Part shown: positions 37,755 through 47,697 of the stretch, piece by piece
Position numbering within the stretch: position 1 is the stretch's first letter
How the letters are laid out: the number at the start of each line of letters is the position of its first letter
Assembly: GCA_016235065.1 (NCBI GenBank)
Contig: JACRMB010000007.1
Span: 124,001-188,000 of the forward strand
Reading direction: 5' to 3'
DNA: 64,000 nt
From: Actinomycetota bacterium
Lineage (GTDB): Bacteria > Actinomycetota > Thermoleophilia > BMS3ABIN01
The notes under the pieces: model-generated
Told to the model about the DNA's origin: nothing
Database searches by the model: none
What the model saw: the letters and a program-made list of their open reading frames with translations, nothing else
Position numbers and translations under genes: made by a program

Positions 37755-39575
37755 ATGGCGCACGTTTCTCTCTACCGCAAATACCGCCCCGCCTCTTTCG
37801 ACCAGGTGATGGGCCAGGAACATGTCACCCGGACCCTGGTGAACGCCATCGATTCCGGGAAGATCAGCCACGCCTACCTGTTTGCCGGCTCCCGCGGGAC
37901 GGGCAAGACCTCGACCGCCAAGCTGCTTGCCAAGGCGCTCGACTGCGCCGAAGGGCCCACCTCGACCCCCTGCGGCAAGTGTGACAGCTGCCTGTCGATC
38001 AGCGCCGGCACTTCGCTCGACGTCATCGAGATGGACGCCGCCAGCAACCGCGGCATCGACGACATCCGCGATATCCGCGACAAGGTCGCATTCGCCACGG
38101 TAGAAGGCAAGTACAAGGTCTATATCCTCGATGAAGCCCACATGCTGACCAAGGAAGCCTCAAACGCATTCCTCAAGGTACTGGAGGAGCCGCCGGGGCA
38201 TGTCATCTTTGTCCTTTGCACCACCGAGGCCCATAAAGTTTTGCCGACGATCCAGTCGCGCTGCCAGAGGTTTGAGTTCCGGCGTCCCGACGCCGGCATG
38301 GTGCTTGAAGTGCTGAAGCATATCGCCGCCGCCGAGGAGATCGAGATCGACGAGGCGGGCCTGGAGGCCATCGCGCGCAGTTCGGCGGGGGCCTTCCGTG
38401 ACGCCATCGGCGCCCTCGACCAGCTGGCTACCTATTGTGACAAGAAGATCGCCATCAACGATGTGCTGTCGATGCTGGGCACGGTGGAATCGGAGCTGCT
38501 CTTTGAGGCCGTCGATATCGCGGCCGCCAACGACGCCCGCGGCGCCTTCCTCTTCGTCAACCGTCTGGCCGACCAGGGCAAGGATTTCGGGCAGTTCTCC
38601 CAGGAGCTGGTGGGCCATCTGCGCAACATCTTCCTGCTGCAGCAGCTCGACGATTATCCGCCGGGTATCATCACCACTCCCGCCGAGGATATCTCCCGGC
38701 TCAAAGGACAGGCGCGGTTGCTGGCTCCGAACCGGGTCGTCCGTTTTGTGGAACTGCTCACCGACGCCTTATCCGAGATGAAGCGGGGAAGCGATCCGCG
38801 CCTGCAGCTGGAGCTGGCTTTTATGAAGATGACGCGGCCGCAGGTGGACATGTCGACAAAATCCCTGTTATACCGCCTCGACCAGATCGAGAGCCGGATG
38901 CCGGCAGGCCGGGGACAAGTAAATGGCGGGCAATCTGCGTCCGTGACGAAAGCTGCGCCGGCTGTGAGCAGCGAGTCGGTGAAATCAGACCAGGGATCAG
39001 CGGGGATGCCGGGGTCTGATGCAGGAGCCAGCGGGCCAGCGGCCAGGGCATCGGCGAGTGGCGATTCGACCGCGGCAGCTCAGGCGGACGGCGCAGTGCC
39101 GCAAGATGAGATGCCATCACAGGGCGAAGAGGCGATCGACGCCGGCGAGTCCGGCGCAGTCGCGCCAGCCGCCGGCAGCGGCGACGCCTTGGCGGAAGAA
39201 CCTCGCCTGGAACTTTCCCTGGACAAGATCGTGCGCGCCTGGAGTGTGATCCTCAACCAGGTGAAGAAGCGGAAGATACCGCTTTATTCCCTGCTTCAGG
39301 AGGCGCGGCCCATCGAGCTTACGGGCAGGGTGCTGGTGCTGGGATTCCCGGCAGGCGCCGAGTTCCACAAGGCCCAGGTGGAGAAGCCCAACTACATAGA
39401 AGTTATCACGGACGTGCTCGCGGACATGACCGGTGAGACCCTGAAAATAAATTGCGTGGTGGCCGAGGGCGACGAAGTCTTCGCAGCGCCGCCTGCGCGG
39501 GATGACGATACGCCTTCAGCAGACGACGTCATCGCCATGATCAAGGCGGAGCTGGACGCGGAAGAGATTCCTTAG
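37755..39575 (+). CDS. dnaX: DNA polymerase III subunits gamma and tau
   Basis: The clamp-loader ATPase of the replisome, 606 residues. Walker A GSRGTGKTST (about 45), four zinc cysteines (CAEGPTSTPCGKCDSC), Walker B LDEAHML and sensor 1 CTTEAHK are clear in the first 230 residues. The domain III collar follows to about 370. A long Ala/Gly/Ser/Asp linker (about 395-490) and a C-terminal domain (LDKIVRAWSVILNQVKKRKIPLYSLLQEA) complete it. The ATG at 37755 (MAHVSLYRKYRP) matches family N-termini and has AAGGA upstream; an earlier ATG at 37713 is less likely. It is followed by ybaB 12 bases later. Confidence 0.96.
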   Translation: MAHVSLYRKYRPASFDQVMGQEHVTRTLVNAIDSGKISHAYLFAGSRGTGKTSTAKLLAKALDCAEGPTSTPCGKCDSCLSISAGTSLDVIEMDAASNRGIDDIRDIRDKVAFATVEGKYKVYILDEAHMLTKEASNAFLKVLEEPPGHVIFVLCTTEAHKVLPTIQSRCQRFEFRRPDAGMVLEVLKHIAAAEEIEIDEAGLEAIARSSAGAFRDAIGALDQLATYCDKKIAINDVLSMLGTVESELLFEAVDIAAANDARGAFLFVNRLADQGKDFGQFSQELVGHLRNIFLLQQLDDYPPGIITTPAEDISRLKGQARLLAPNRVVRFVELLTDALSEMKRGSDPRLQLELAFMKMTRPQVDMSTKSLLYRLDQIESRMPAGRGQVNGGQSASVTKAAPAVSSESVKSDQGSAGMPGSDAGASGPAARASASGDSTAAAQADGAVPQDEMPSQGEEAIDAGESGAVAPAAGSGDALAEEPRLELSLDKIVRAWSVILNQVKKRKIPLYSLLQEARPIELTGRVLVLGFPAGAEFHKAQVEKPNYIEVITDVLADMTGETLKINCVVAEGDEVFAAPPARDDDTPSADDVIAMIKAELDAEEIP

Positions 39576-39587
39576 AAAGGAGCAAAT

Positions 39588-39905
39588 ATGGCAAACATGA
39601 ACATGAACAAGATGATGAAGCAGGTGCAGGACATGCAGAAGCAGATGGTCAAGGCCCAGGAAGAGCTGGCGACTCTCGAAGTCGAGGCCAGCGCCGGCGG
39701 CGGCATGGTCACGGTCAAGGTGAGCGGCGACCTGAAGATCAACAGCATTAAGATCGACCCCGGCGCCGTCGACCCCGACGATGTGGAGATGCTCGAGGAT
39801 ATGGTCCTTGCCGCCGTCAACGAGGCCTTGCGTTCGGCTCAGGAACTAGCCAGCAACAAGATGAGCGGGGTCACCGGCGGGCTGAACATACCGGGGCTGA
39901 TGTGA
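39588..39905 (+). CDS. ybaB: YbaB/EbfC-family nucleoid-associated protein
   Basis: A 105-residue DNA-binding protein of the YbaB family, which forms a tweezer-shaped dimer. It begins MANMNMNKMMKQVQDMQKQMVKAQEELATLEVEASAGGGMVTVKVSGDLKINSIKI, the typical helix and Gly-rich sheet. AAAGGAG precedes the ATG. The order dnaX-ybaB-recR is conserved in many bacteria. Confidence 0.95.
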   Translation: MANMNMNKMMKQVQDMQKQMVKAQEELATLEVEASAGGGMVTVKVSGDLKINSIKIDPGAVDPDDVEMLEDMVLAAVNEALRSAQELASNKMSGVTGGLNIPGLM

Positions 39906-39940
39906 GAGAAGCAGCCGGGCAGGGAAAAGGAAATCGGGAG

Positions 39941-39987
39941 AAAGTAACGTGTCCCTTTAACTGGCAATTAAGTAATGTGTCCCCCTG
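39941..39987 (+). repeat. Dispersed AAGTAATGTGTCCCCCTG repeat, copy upstream of recR
   Basis: Two imperfect units (AAAGTAACGTGTCCCTTT from 39941 and AAGTAATGTGTCCCCCTG at 39970-39987) in direct order, ending 5 bases before the recR ATG. The second unit is identical over at least 18 bases to those before purA and purB. Confidence 0.85.
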
Positions 39988-39992
39988 ATTGA

Positions 39993-40583
39993 ATGTTTCC
40001 TGCTCCTGTAGAACAACTTATCGTCGAACTATCGAAGCTGCCAGGCATCGGCCGGCGTTCGGCTCAGCGCATCACCTTTTTTCTGCTGCGGCGTTCGCGC
40101 GATGACGCGGCGGCGCTCGCCGAAGCCATCCTCGCGCTCAAAGACAAGATCCATTTCTGCGCCCAGTGTTTCAACTTCACCGACGAGGAACTCTGCGGTT
40201 TCTGCCGCGACGCCCGCCGCGACGCCTCGCTGATCTGCGTTGTCGAGGAGCCCAGCGACATCATCCCCATCGAGAAGGGCGGCGAGTACCGCGGCCTTTA
40301 CCATGTCCTTGGCGGCGCGCTCTCACCGCTCGACGGAGTCGATCCCGAGCACCTGCGCATCAAGGAACTTGTGGCCCGGGTAGAGGCCGGTGGCGTCACA
40401 GAGGTCATCCTGGCGACAAATCCCAATACAACCGGCGAGTCGACTTCCATGTATATCGCCGATCTGCTGCGCAGCCAGGTGAGGGTGACGCGGCTTGCCA
40501 GCGGCCTGCCGGTGGGCGCCGACCTTGAGTATGCCGACGAAGCGACGGTCAGCCGGGCGATGCTGGGCAGACGGGAACTATGA
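39993..40583 (+). CDS. recR: Recombination protein RecR
   Basis: Works with RecF and RecO in gap repair. The 196-residue protein has the helix-hairpin-helix LSKLPGIGRRSAQRITFFLL (about 10-30), the four-Cys zinc finger CAQCFNFTDEELCGFCRDARRD (about 55-75), and the Toprim domain LICVVEEPSDIIPIEKGGEYRGLYHVLGG (about 78-108). The ATG at 39993 (MFPAPVEQLI) matches family starts, but no Shine-Dalgarno is visible; a repeat copy fills the place where it would be. Confidence 0.95.
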   Translation: MFPAPVEQLIVELSKLPGIGRRSAQRITFFLLRRSRDDAAALAEAILALKDKIHFCAQCFNFTDEELCGFCRDARRDASLICVVEEPSDIIPIEKGGEYRGLYHVLGGALSPLDGVDPEHLRIKELVARVEAGGVTEVILATNPNTTGESTSMYIADLLRSQVRVTRLASGLPVGADLEYADEATVSRAMLGRREL

Positions 40584-40650
40584 TCAGGTGTCTGGAAGTG
40601 CCGCTGCTGCCAGAGCCGCTGTCAAATCCGATCGAAGGCGGAATATTCTC

Positions 40651-40974
40651 ATGAAGCGCGTCGTTCTGAGCCTGCTCTGGTATCTGGCGGTAGTCGTCCT
40701 GGTTGATATCCCGCCCATACTTTTATTCTTCCTTATGCACCGGTTCAACCTGCTTGGCAGCCTCGCGCCACAGATCATGGCGACATTCCTCTTCCTCGGG
40801 CTGATGGCGGGTCAGGCGTACCTGCATCTGCACCTGCTGAACAGGCGGTTTCCCCAGGACGGGGACAAAAACGCCTGGACGATGATCACCGTCAGCCTGG
40901 CGGCCTTCGCCACTTTCTGGATAATCGTCATCGCCCTGATCGCCTGGGCTACAAACCGGTCGACGGGATTCTAG
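40651..40974 (+). CDS. Small three-helix membrane protein
   Basis: A 107-residue protein with three hydrophobic segments (VVLSLLWYLAVVVLVDIPPILLFFL, LAPQIMATFLFLGLMAGQAYLHLHLL and WTMITVSLAAFATFWIIVIALIAW). It starts ATGAAGCGC at 40651 after a weak GAAGGCGGA. The family is not recognised. It overlaps nothing and is convergent with the anchored protein on the minus strand. Confidence 0.65.
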   Translation: MKRVVLSLLWYLAVVVLVDIPPILLFFLMHRFNLLGSLAPQIMATFLFLGLMAGQAYLHLHLLNRRFPQDGDKNAWTMITVSLAAFATFWIIVIALIAWATNRSTGF

Positions 40975-40984
40975 AAGTATCGAG

Positions 40985-41404
40985 TCAGGGTGCAGGCGCC
41001 GCCTCGGGCACTGGCACCGGCGCTATTCCACAGGCCTGTCTCGAGATCGACGAAGCCGAGGTGCCGTCGCTGTAAGTAGTCGTATGGATTACATCCTGGA
41101 AGCCGCCGACGCAAGGTCCGATCTCGTCATGGGTGGAGACGACTGTCACTTCGCCAGGGCCTGGGTCATCCTCCACGGTAGCGATGTTCTGGGTACTGCC
41201 GGAAGGCTCGGCGGGAGCGCTGCCACCGCTATCCTGGGAACCGGAGGAGGAAGGTGTGGCCTGGGTGGCCGTGGGAGTAGTCTTGCTATCCTCATCCTTC
41301 TTTCGCTCACAGCCGCGTCCGATCAGGAATGCTGCCGCGACCAGCGCCAGGACGATAACGATGATGCCGAATATCTTCCAGCGGTTTGTCGGTTGATCAG
41401 TCAT
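40985..41404 (-). CDS. Membrane-anchored extracytoplasmic protein, Ser/Thr/Pro-rich
   Basis: A 139-residue protein with one N-terminal helix (FGIIVIVLALVAAAFLIGRGCERKK), then a linker of about 45 residues rich in Thr, Ser, Gly and Pro, and a short C-terminal part with two Cys (IGPCVGGFQDVIHTTTYSDGTSASSISRQACG) that may form a disulfide. The family is unknown. The Cys after the helix could be a lipoprotein site, but the residues before it are not a good lipobox. Confidence 0.6.
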   Translation of the reverse strand: MTDQPTNRWKIFGIIVIVLALVAAAFLIGRGCERKKDEDSKTTPTATQATPSSSGSQDSGGSAPAEPSGSTQNIATVEDDPGPGEVTVVSTHDEIGPCVGGFQDVIHTTTYSDGTSASSISRQACGIAPVPVPEAAPAP

Positions 41405-41537
41405 ACCGGGTCCCCTTTCAGACGGCTGTGATTTGCGGTAAGACTACCGGGAAGCTCTCCTGAAATCAAAATTCCTGATCCCGATCGATTAATTCGGGCC
41501 CGGGGTGAAGCGTGCATCCATACCCCCGAGAGTGAGA

Positions 41538-42398
41538 TCACTGGCCCAGGTAGAACCAGCCACTACCTGCCTGCTGCTTCCTTAACCTGCCTTCCCCAAC
41601 AAGGCGGTCCAGCCGCTCCCGCGCTTCGCTCATCTTCAGGGAGAAGACCTCGGAGACTTCGCGCGGGGCTACCTTGCCGTACTTATGCGCGAACTCCAGG
41701 ATGCTGTCGTCGTCCGCCGTCAGCTCACGGGGCTTCAGCCGATCGCCGGCGAGCCGCTGGAAGGTCGACTCGAAGGCGCTGTAGTTATGGTAGCCGAACA
41801 TGGCGATCTCCTCGCCTCCGGAGACATGGACCTCGTATGAGGGGAAGCCGGTCACATTGTTATCGCGGCAGAGCTGGAGGTCATCCCGGAACGCCTGTTC
41901 GGCGCTGCCGTTCTCGATGTCAGCGAGCAGCCTCTGACGGTCGAGGCCGACCTCTTCGGCGAGATCAGCCTGAACTTCGATGCGATGGATGGGCAGGTGC
42001 TCGGCGGCAGCGCCTTCGCGCAGGCGCCGGAGGTACTTGCCCGCCAGCGCCGGATCCTGAAGTTCGGCGGCCTTGTAGGCGATACATGCGGGCCAGGTGG
42101 AGCGGAACTCGTCAGCGTAATCGATGAAGACATCGGCGTCGACGGGCATCCCGTGGCGGGCGGCAGCCTGGCGCCAGTGTTCGGCGACCTGTTTGTTCAT
42201 GTCCGGGCCGCCGATCCGGTTCAGCGGATCCCTGAACTTTGCCGCATCCTCGACCAGGCCGCCCATCCGGTAGACCAGGCGCACCTGGCTGCCATAGACC
42301 TCCTGGATCTTGCGGAGCACGGGCTCCGAGCCCCAGCACCAGGTGCAGTAGGGGTCGGAGTAGATGATCAGTACGATTATGGGTTCCATGTTGTTCAC
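41538..42398 (-). CDS. DsbA-family (FrnE-like) oxidoreductase with C-terminal winged helix
   Basis: A 286-residue protein. Residues about 8-215 form a DsbA-like thioredoxin fold with an inserted helical domain; the active CTWC lies in IIYSDPYCTWCWGSEPVLRK (about 18-21) and the cis-Pro loop is NVTGFPSYEVHV. FrnE-like proteins act in the cytoplasm in thiol exchange. The last 70 residues (DSILEFAHKYGKVAPREVSEVFSLKMSEARERLDRLVGEGRLRKQ) look like a small winged helix. The GTG start overlaps the stop of the multicopper oxidase gene, so the two are coupled; an ATG 9 bases later is an alternative. Confidence 0.88.
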   Translation of the reverse strand: MNNMEPIIVLIIYSDPYCTWCWGSEPVLRKIQEVYGSQVRLVYRMGGLVEDAAKFRDPLNRIGGPDMNKQVAEHWRQAAARHGMPVDADVFIDYADEFRSTWPACIAYKAAELQDPALAGKYLRRLREGAAAEHLPIHRIEVQADLAEEVGLDRQRLLADIENGSAEQAFRDDLQLCRDNNVTGFPSYEVHVSGGEEIAMFGYHNYSAFESTFQRLAGDRLKPRELTADDDSILEFAHKYGKVAPREVSEVFSLKMSEARERLDRLVGEGRLRKQQAGSGWFYLGQ

Positions 42399-44203
42399 AT
42401 CACCTCGAAAGGCCGCATCATCTCGTTGTCTTCGTGCTCGAGGATGTGGCAGTGGTAGACATATCGCGCTGGCAGTTCAGTGCCTGGCGGCACGGTGAAC
42501 CGGGCGATGATCCGCAGCACCTCTCCCGGCATGGCGCGGGCGGTGTCCTTCCAGCCGGATTCTTCGGGAGCCGGCGGCATCGCTGGTCCTGTGATGAAAT
42601 CTTCGAGCACCGGTTTCGGCCCCGAGCCCGTCCGCCACGCTTCCCAGAGTGTCCAGTAACCGGCTGTGTCGAGCGGCTGCCGGTTGACGATCTGGAACTG
42701 CACCAGGTGGAGATGCAGCGGATGAGTGTCGGGCGTTGCGTTGATGAACTGCCATATCTCTGTGGTTCCCGCGGCCGGCTTCTCGTCGACCGGGTCGCTG
42801 TAGGGTTTGCCGTTGATAAGCAGCTCGGTGATGCCCATGCGGGCGCCGCTCATGCCGCCCATGTCTCCCATGCCGGCCGTATCCGCGCCGTGGGCCATGA
42901 TGGCACTGGCGTCGAGATTCTCCACCAGGACTATCTCCCTCGCCGGAGTGCCCGGCGTGGCTGCGAGCGGCTCGATCGCGGGCAGTGAAAGCAGGGCGGC
43001 CGGGGCCGACCGGTCGTCTCCGGAAAGTGAACCGTTCACCCGGAACTGCATGATCTCGGGAAGAGCTCTGGCGCCGCCCAGCGGATAAGGCGCGGGCGCG
43101 TCGTTCCTGAGAGTGATGACGGTATTCTCTGGCAGGGCAGAGAAGTCGAAGATGACGTCGGCTCGCTCCGCCGGCGCCAGCAGCAGCTTGTCGAGCTGGG
43201 CTGGTGAGGGCAGAAGGCCGCCGTCAGAACCAATCACGGAAAAAGGCAGAGACTTGCCTGCGTCATCGAACCGGAGGTTGTAAAAGCGAGACTGGGACCC
43301 GTTCAGCAGCCGGAAACGGTAGCGCCGGGGTTCCACTTCAAGGTAAGGAAAGGCCCTGCCGTTGACCACCGGCGTGTCGCCGAAGAATTCCATGTTCCAG
43401 ACGGGATGGATCGTCGTCATTCCCATGGTCGGGTAGAACAGGGTGCCGTCGAAGTTGAAGCTGCGGTCCTGGATCAGGATCGGGATCTCATATTCACCGG
43501 ACGGCAGGGCGAGATTTTCCTCGTTCTCGTCGCGGACTATGTATAAGCCTGCGAGTCCGGCATAGACATTGAGCCTGGTTATGCCCATTGCATGGTCGTG
43601 ATACCAGAGGGCGCAGGCGCGGATGTCGTTATGGTAGATAAAATCACCGGCGTTGTATTCCGGCCCGGTGACCGTCGCGCCCGGTGTCGACCAGGCGGCG
43701 GGCAGACCGTCATACATCGGCGGCGTCGGCCCGCCGTGAAGATGGGCGATGGTGCGGACCTCGGGAAGGGTCATCCCCCGGTCGATAGTCCGGTCGATCG
43801 AGTCGTGAAGCAGATGCGTCGCCGGCAGGCCGTCGTTTATCCATTTGATCCGGACCGGCCGGCCGCGGCGGGCCTCGATGGTCGGGCCCGGAAAACTCCC
43901 GGCATAACCCCAGAGTGGCGTCGGCGGCAGCTGGCTGTGGAGCTGCTGGGTGAACTGGGTCAGGGAGATCTCATAATAGTCGCTGCCTGCGTGGGCTCCG
44001 GTGTCGGGAGCCAGCATCGGGGGGCGTGGCAACGGGTCGATGAACCGGTCGATATCGGCCGGCAGGCGGTAATCGGCCGTGGTGGTATCGCCGGACGGCG
44101 TGTTCGTCTCAGCGCCACAGCCAAGGCTCAGCTGCCAGGGTACCAGCAATCCTGCTCCGGCGGCGGAGCCCAGCTTGAGGAACCTTCTTCTGGTAAGCGC
44201 CAT
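42395..44203 (-). CDS. CotA-like multicopper oxidase, Tat-exported
   Basis: A 602-residue copper oxidase that takes four electrons from its substrates (metals or phenols, unknown) and reduces oxygen to water. Residues 1-28 are a Tat signal (RRRFLKLGSAAGAGLL). All four copper-ligand sets are present: HLHGG, WYHDHAMGITRLNVYAGLAG, HPLHLHLVQF and HCHILEHEDNEMM, the last with the type-1 Met. The WYHDHAMG...NVYAGLAG part is typical of CotA/bilirubin-oxidase types. A Met/Gly segment (AHGADTAGMGDMGGMSGARM) may bind extra copper. An oxygen-using enzyme beside anaerobic systems suggests oxygen or metal defence. Confidence 0.93.
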   Translation of the reverse strand: MALTRRRFLKLGSAAGAGLLVPWQLSLGCGAETNTPSGDTTTADYRLPADIDRFIDPLPRPPMLAPDTGAHAGSDYYEISLTQFTQQLHSQLPPTPLWGYAGSFPGPTIEARRGRPVRIKWINDGLPATHLLHDSIDRTIDRGMTLPEVRTIAHLHGGPTPPMYDGLPAAWSTPGATVTGPEYNAGDFIYHNDIRACALWYHDHAMGITRLNVYAGLAGLYIVRDENEENLALPSGEYEIPILIQDRSFNFDGTLFYPTMGMTTIHPVWNMEFFGDTPVVNGRAFPYLEVEPRRYRFRLLNGSQSRFYNLRFDDAGKSLPFSVIGSDGGLLPSPAQLDKLLLAPAERADVIFDFSALPENTVITLRNDAPAPYPLGGARALPEIMQFRVNGSLSGDDRSAPAALLSLPAIEPLAATPGTPAREIVLVENLDASAIMAHGADTAGMGDMGGMSGARMGITELLINGKPYSDPVDEKPAAGTTEIWQFINATPDTHPLHLHLVQFQIVNRQPLDTAGYWTLWEAWRTGSGPKPVLEDFITGPAMPPAPEESGWKDTARAMPGEVLRIIARFTVPPGTELPARYVYHCHILEHEDNEMMRPFEVM

Positions 44204-44416
44204 CCTGTCGTCCCTGGTTCAGTCGGTTTAATACCAGCGTGCCGTGCTGGTGCGGGTCGGCCATTTCCGCGAATATCCTGGTGTTAGCTTGCCCGCAGAT
44301 CGCAGATTAACAAACCACGCGATCGGGTAATCATATTTTCACATTCAAATCGGGTCTGTCGAGCGGCGGTTGATCGAACGGCTCTTGCCCGCAGACGCTT
44401 GATGAAGGGAGCCAGT

Positions 44417-44704
44417 ATGCCTGTCTATGTAGCGCTCAGCAAGCTGACGGAGGAAGGCAGCAAGACGATCAAGAACAATCCGGAGCGGATAAAGGCTGTG
44501 AACCAGGACGTCGAGGCGATGGGTGTCAAGATCCTTTCCCAATACGCGCTGCTGGGACAGTATGATTTCATCAATATCCTCGAAGCGCCGGATAACGATA
44601 CGATCGTCAGGATGTCGGTGGAGATCGGCTCTCGCGGTTCGGTTCAGATGCAGACGATGCCGGCGGTCTCGATCGACGACCTGATCGCCGACCTGAAGGG
44701 CTGA
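44417..44704 (+). CDS. GYD-domain protein
   Basis: A 95-residue dimeric alpha+beta barrel of the GYD family: MPVYVALSKLTEEGSKTIKNNPERIKAV, the GxYD-like motif LLGQYDFINILEAPDNDTIVRMSVEIGSRGSVQMQTMPAVS. No function is established. GAAGGGAG before the ATG at 44417 sets the start; an earlier TTG at 44399 is not needed. The 213 bases upstream (44204-44416) hold no other feature that I can support. Confidence 0.85.
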   Translation: MPVYVALSKLTEEGSKTIKNNPERIKAVNQDVEAMGVKILSQYALLGQYDFINILEAPDNDTIVRMSVEIGSRGSVQMQTMPAVSIDDLIADLKG

Positions 44705-44716
44705 TCGCCAGTCTGG

Positions 44717-44731
44717 TAGAATGTCGGCGTG
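44717..44731 (+). promoter_or_regulatory. Probable leaderless promoter of the COG2509 flavoprotein gene
   Basis: TAGAAT at 44717-44722 ends exactly 6 bases before the GTG start at 44729, putting the transcript start on the start codon. No Shine-Dalgarno is present. The -35 is weak. The geometry is the same as at arsR and marR. Confidence 0.5.
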
Positions 44732-46138
44732 ACTCCGCGCCCTAAAAAAATCAAAAAAACCAGCTACGATGTGGTCATCGTCGGCGCCGGGCCGGCCGGG
44801 ATCTTCGCCGCTCTCGAGCTGACCCGCAAGAATAGCTGGAGCGTGCTTCTCATCGAGAAGGGTTTCGATATGGAGAAGCGCAAGTGCCCGGCGCGCGGCG
44901 TGCAGCCGGTGGGCTGCGAGATCGGCTGCCGGCCCTGCTCCATCACCTGCGGCTGGGGTGGCGCCGGAGCGTTCAGCGATGGCAAGCTTACTCTCTCCCC
45001 CGAGGTCGGCGGCTGGCTGACTGAATTCGTCGGCCGCCCGGCGCTCGAGAAGCTGATCTCCTACTGCGACGGCATCTGGGTCGAATACGGCGCTCCCGAG
45101 CAAGTTCATGGCACCGACCACGACAAGGTCGAGGAGATCCGCCAGCGGGCCATGCAGGTGGGCTTGCGCCTGGTCGACGCCCCCATACGCCACCTGGGCA
45201 CCGACCGCTGCCCCCAGGTGCTACAGGCGATGCGGGACGACATCAATGGCAAGGTGGAAGTCGCCACCCGCACCATCGTCCAGAAGATAATCGTGGAGAA
45301 GGGGAAGGCGGCGGGTGTCGAACTGAAGGACGGCCAGATTATCAAGGCCAGGGTCGTCATCGTCGCGCCGGGGCGCGAGGGCGCATCCTGGATGTTCGAG
45401 GAAGCCCGCGAGCTCGGCCTCGACATGGTCAACAACGCTGTCGACATCGGCCTGCGCGTCGAGGTACCGGCGATCGTGATGGAACCACTGACCAGTGTCC
45501 TCTACGAGTCGAAGCTGATGTACTTCTCGAAGAGTTTCGAGGATGAAGTGCGGACCTTCTGCATGAACCCCGACGGTTATGTCTCCCGCGAAGCTTATGG
45601 CGACGTGGTTACGGTCAACGGCCACAGCTACAGCGACCGGCAGTCTGGCTATACCAATTTTGCCCTCCTGGTCAGCACAAAGTTCACCGAGCCTTTCAAG
45701 GAGCCGATCACCTACGGCATGTCCATCGCCCGGCTGGCTAATCTGCTGGGGGAAGATATCATCATCCAGCGGCTGGGCGACCTGCAGATCGGCCAGCGGA
45801 CGACGCCGGAGCGCCTGGCCCGCAGCACCATCAAGCCGACGCTGGCCAAGTGTACGCCGGGCGACCTTTCCTTCGTCCTGCCCTTCCGGCACCTGCGGGA
45901 TATCCTCGACATGCTCGAAGCCATGGACGAGCTCGTGCCGGGTGTCAATCACCGCGAGACCCTGCTTTACGGGGTGGAAGTGAAGTTCTACTCGGCGCGG
46001 CTGCAGCTGACCAAAGAGCTGGAAACACAGGTCGGGAACCTGTACGCTGTCGGCGACGGGGCCGGGGTCACCCGCGGCCTGGTGCAGGCGTCAGCTTCGG
46101 GAGTCATCGCTGCCCGGGCGGCGATGAAGCGGCTCTAG
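44729..46138 (+). CDS. COG2509-type FAD-dependent dehydrogenase
   Basis: A 469-residue flavoprotein. The dinucleotide-binding motif VVIVGAGPAGIFAALEL lies at about 15-31. Then comes a Cys-rich loop CPARGVQPVGCEIGCRPCSITCGWGGAGAFSDGKLTL (about 53-90) that marks this family, VVIVAPGREGASWMFE, and the C-terminal FAD site LYAVGDGAGVTRGLVQASASGVIAA. Members are annotated as uncharacterised FAD-dependent dehydrogenases. The substrate is unknown; the Cys loop may bind an iron-sulfur cluster (inference). The gene starts with GTG and is probably leaderless. Confidence 0.9.
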   Translation: MTPRPKKIKKTSYDVVIVGAGPAGIFAALELTRKNSWSVLLIEKGFDMEKRKCPARGVQPVGCEIGCRPCSITCGWGGAGAFSDGKLTLSPEVGGWLTEFVGRPALEKLISYCDGIWVEYGAPEQVHGTDHDKVEEIRQRAMQVGLRLVDAPIRHLGTDRCPQVLQAMRDDINGKVEVATRTIVQKIIVEKGKAAGVELKDGQIIKARVVIVAPGREGASWMFEEARELGLDMVNNAVDIGLRVEVPAIVMEPLTSVLYESKLMYFSKSFEDEVRTFCMNPDGYVSREAYGDVVTVNGHSYSDRQSGYTNFALLVSTKFTEPFKEPITYGMSIARLANLLGEDIIIQRLGDLQIGQRTTPERLARSTIKPTLAKCTPGDLSFVLPFRHLRDILDMLEAMDELVPGVNHRETLLYGVEVKFYSARLQLTKELETQVGNLYAVGDGAGVTRGLVQASASGVIAARAAMKRL

Positions 46139-46223
46139 GGAACAGCTGCCGTATCTTCACGTCGCGCAGGTCATTCCCGCGGCAGCTGTTATATAATTCT
46201 CCGGACGGTTCTGAATGGCTGCA

Positions 46224-46258
46224 ATCGTGGACCGCGCGAAATGATCGTGGACCGCGTG

Positions 46259-46260
<2 letters not shown>
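46224..46260 (+). repeat. Short tandem repeat upstream of purA
   Basis: ATCGTGGACCGCGCGAA (46224-46240) and ATCGTGGACCGCGTGAA (46244-46260) differ by one base, with a 20-base period. They abut the dispersed repeat copy that begins at 46259. Confidence 0.85.
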
Positions 46261-47616
<1,356 letters not shown>

Positions 47617-47697
47617 TACGGCCGGCGGCCGCGGGATTCAAGCCGCACCGTGAGCCAACGCTGTCCCACCGGCCCGGGGCGGCAGGCAGGAGACGAA

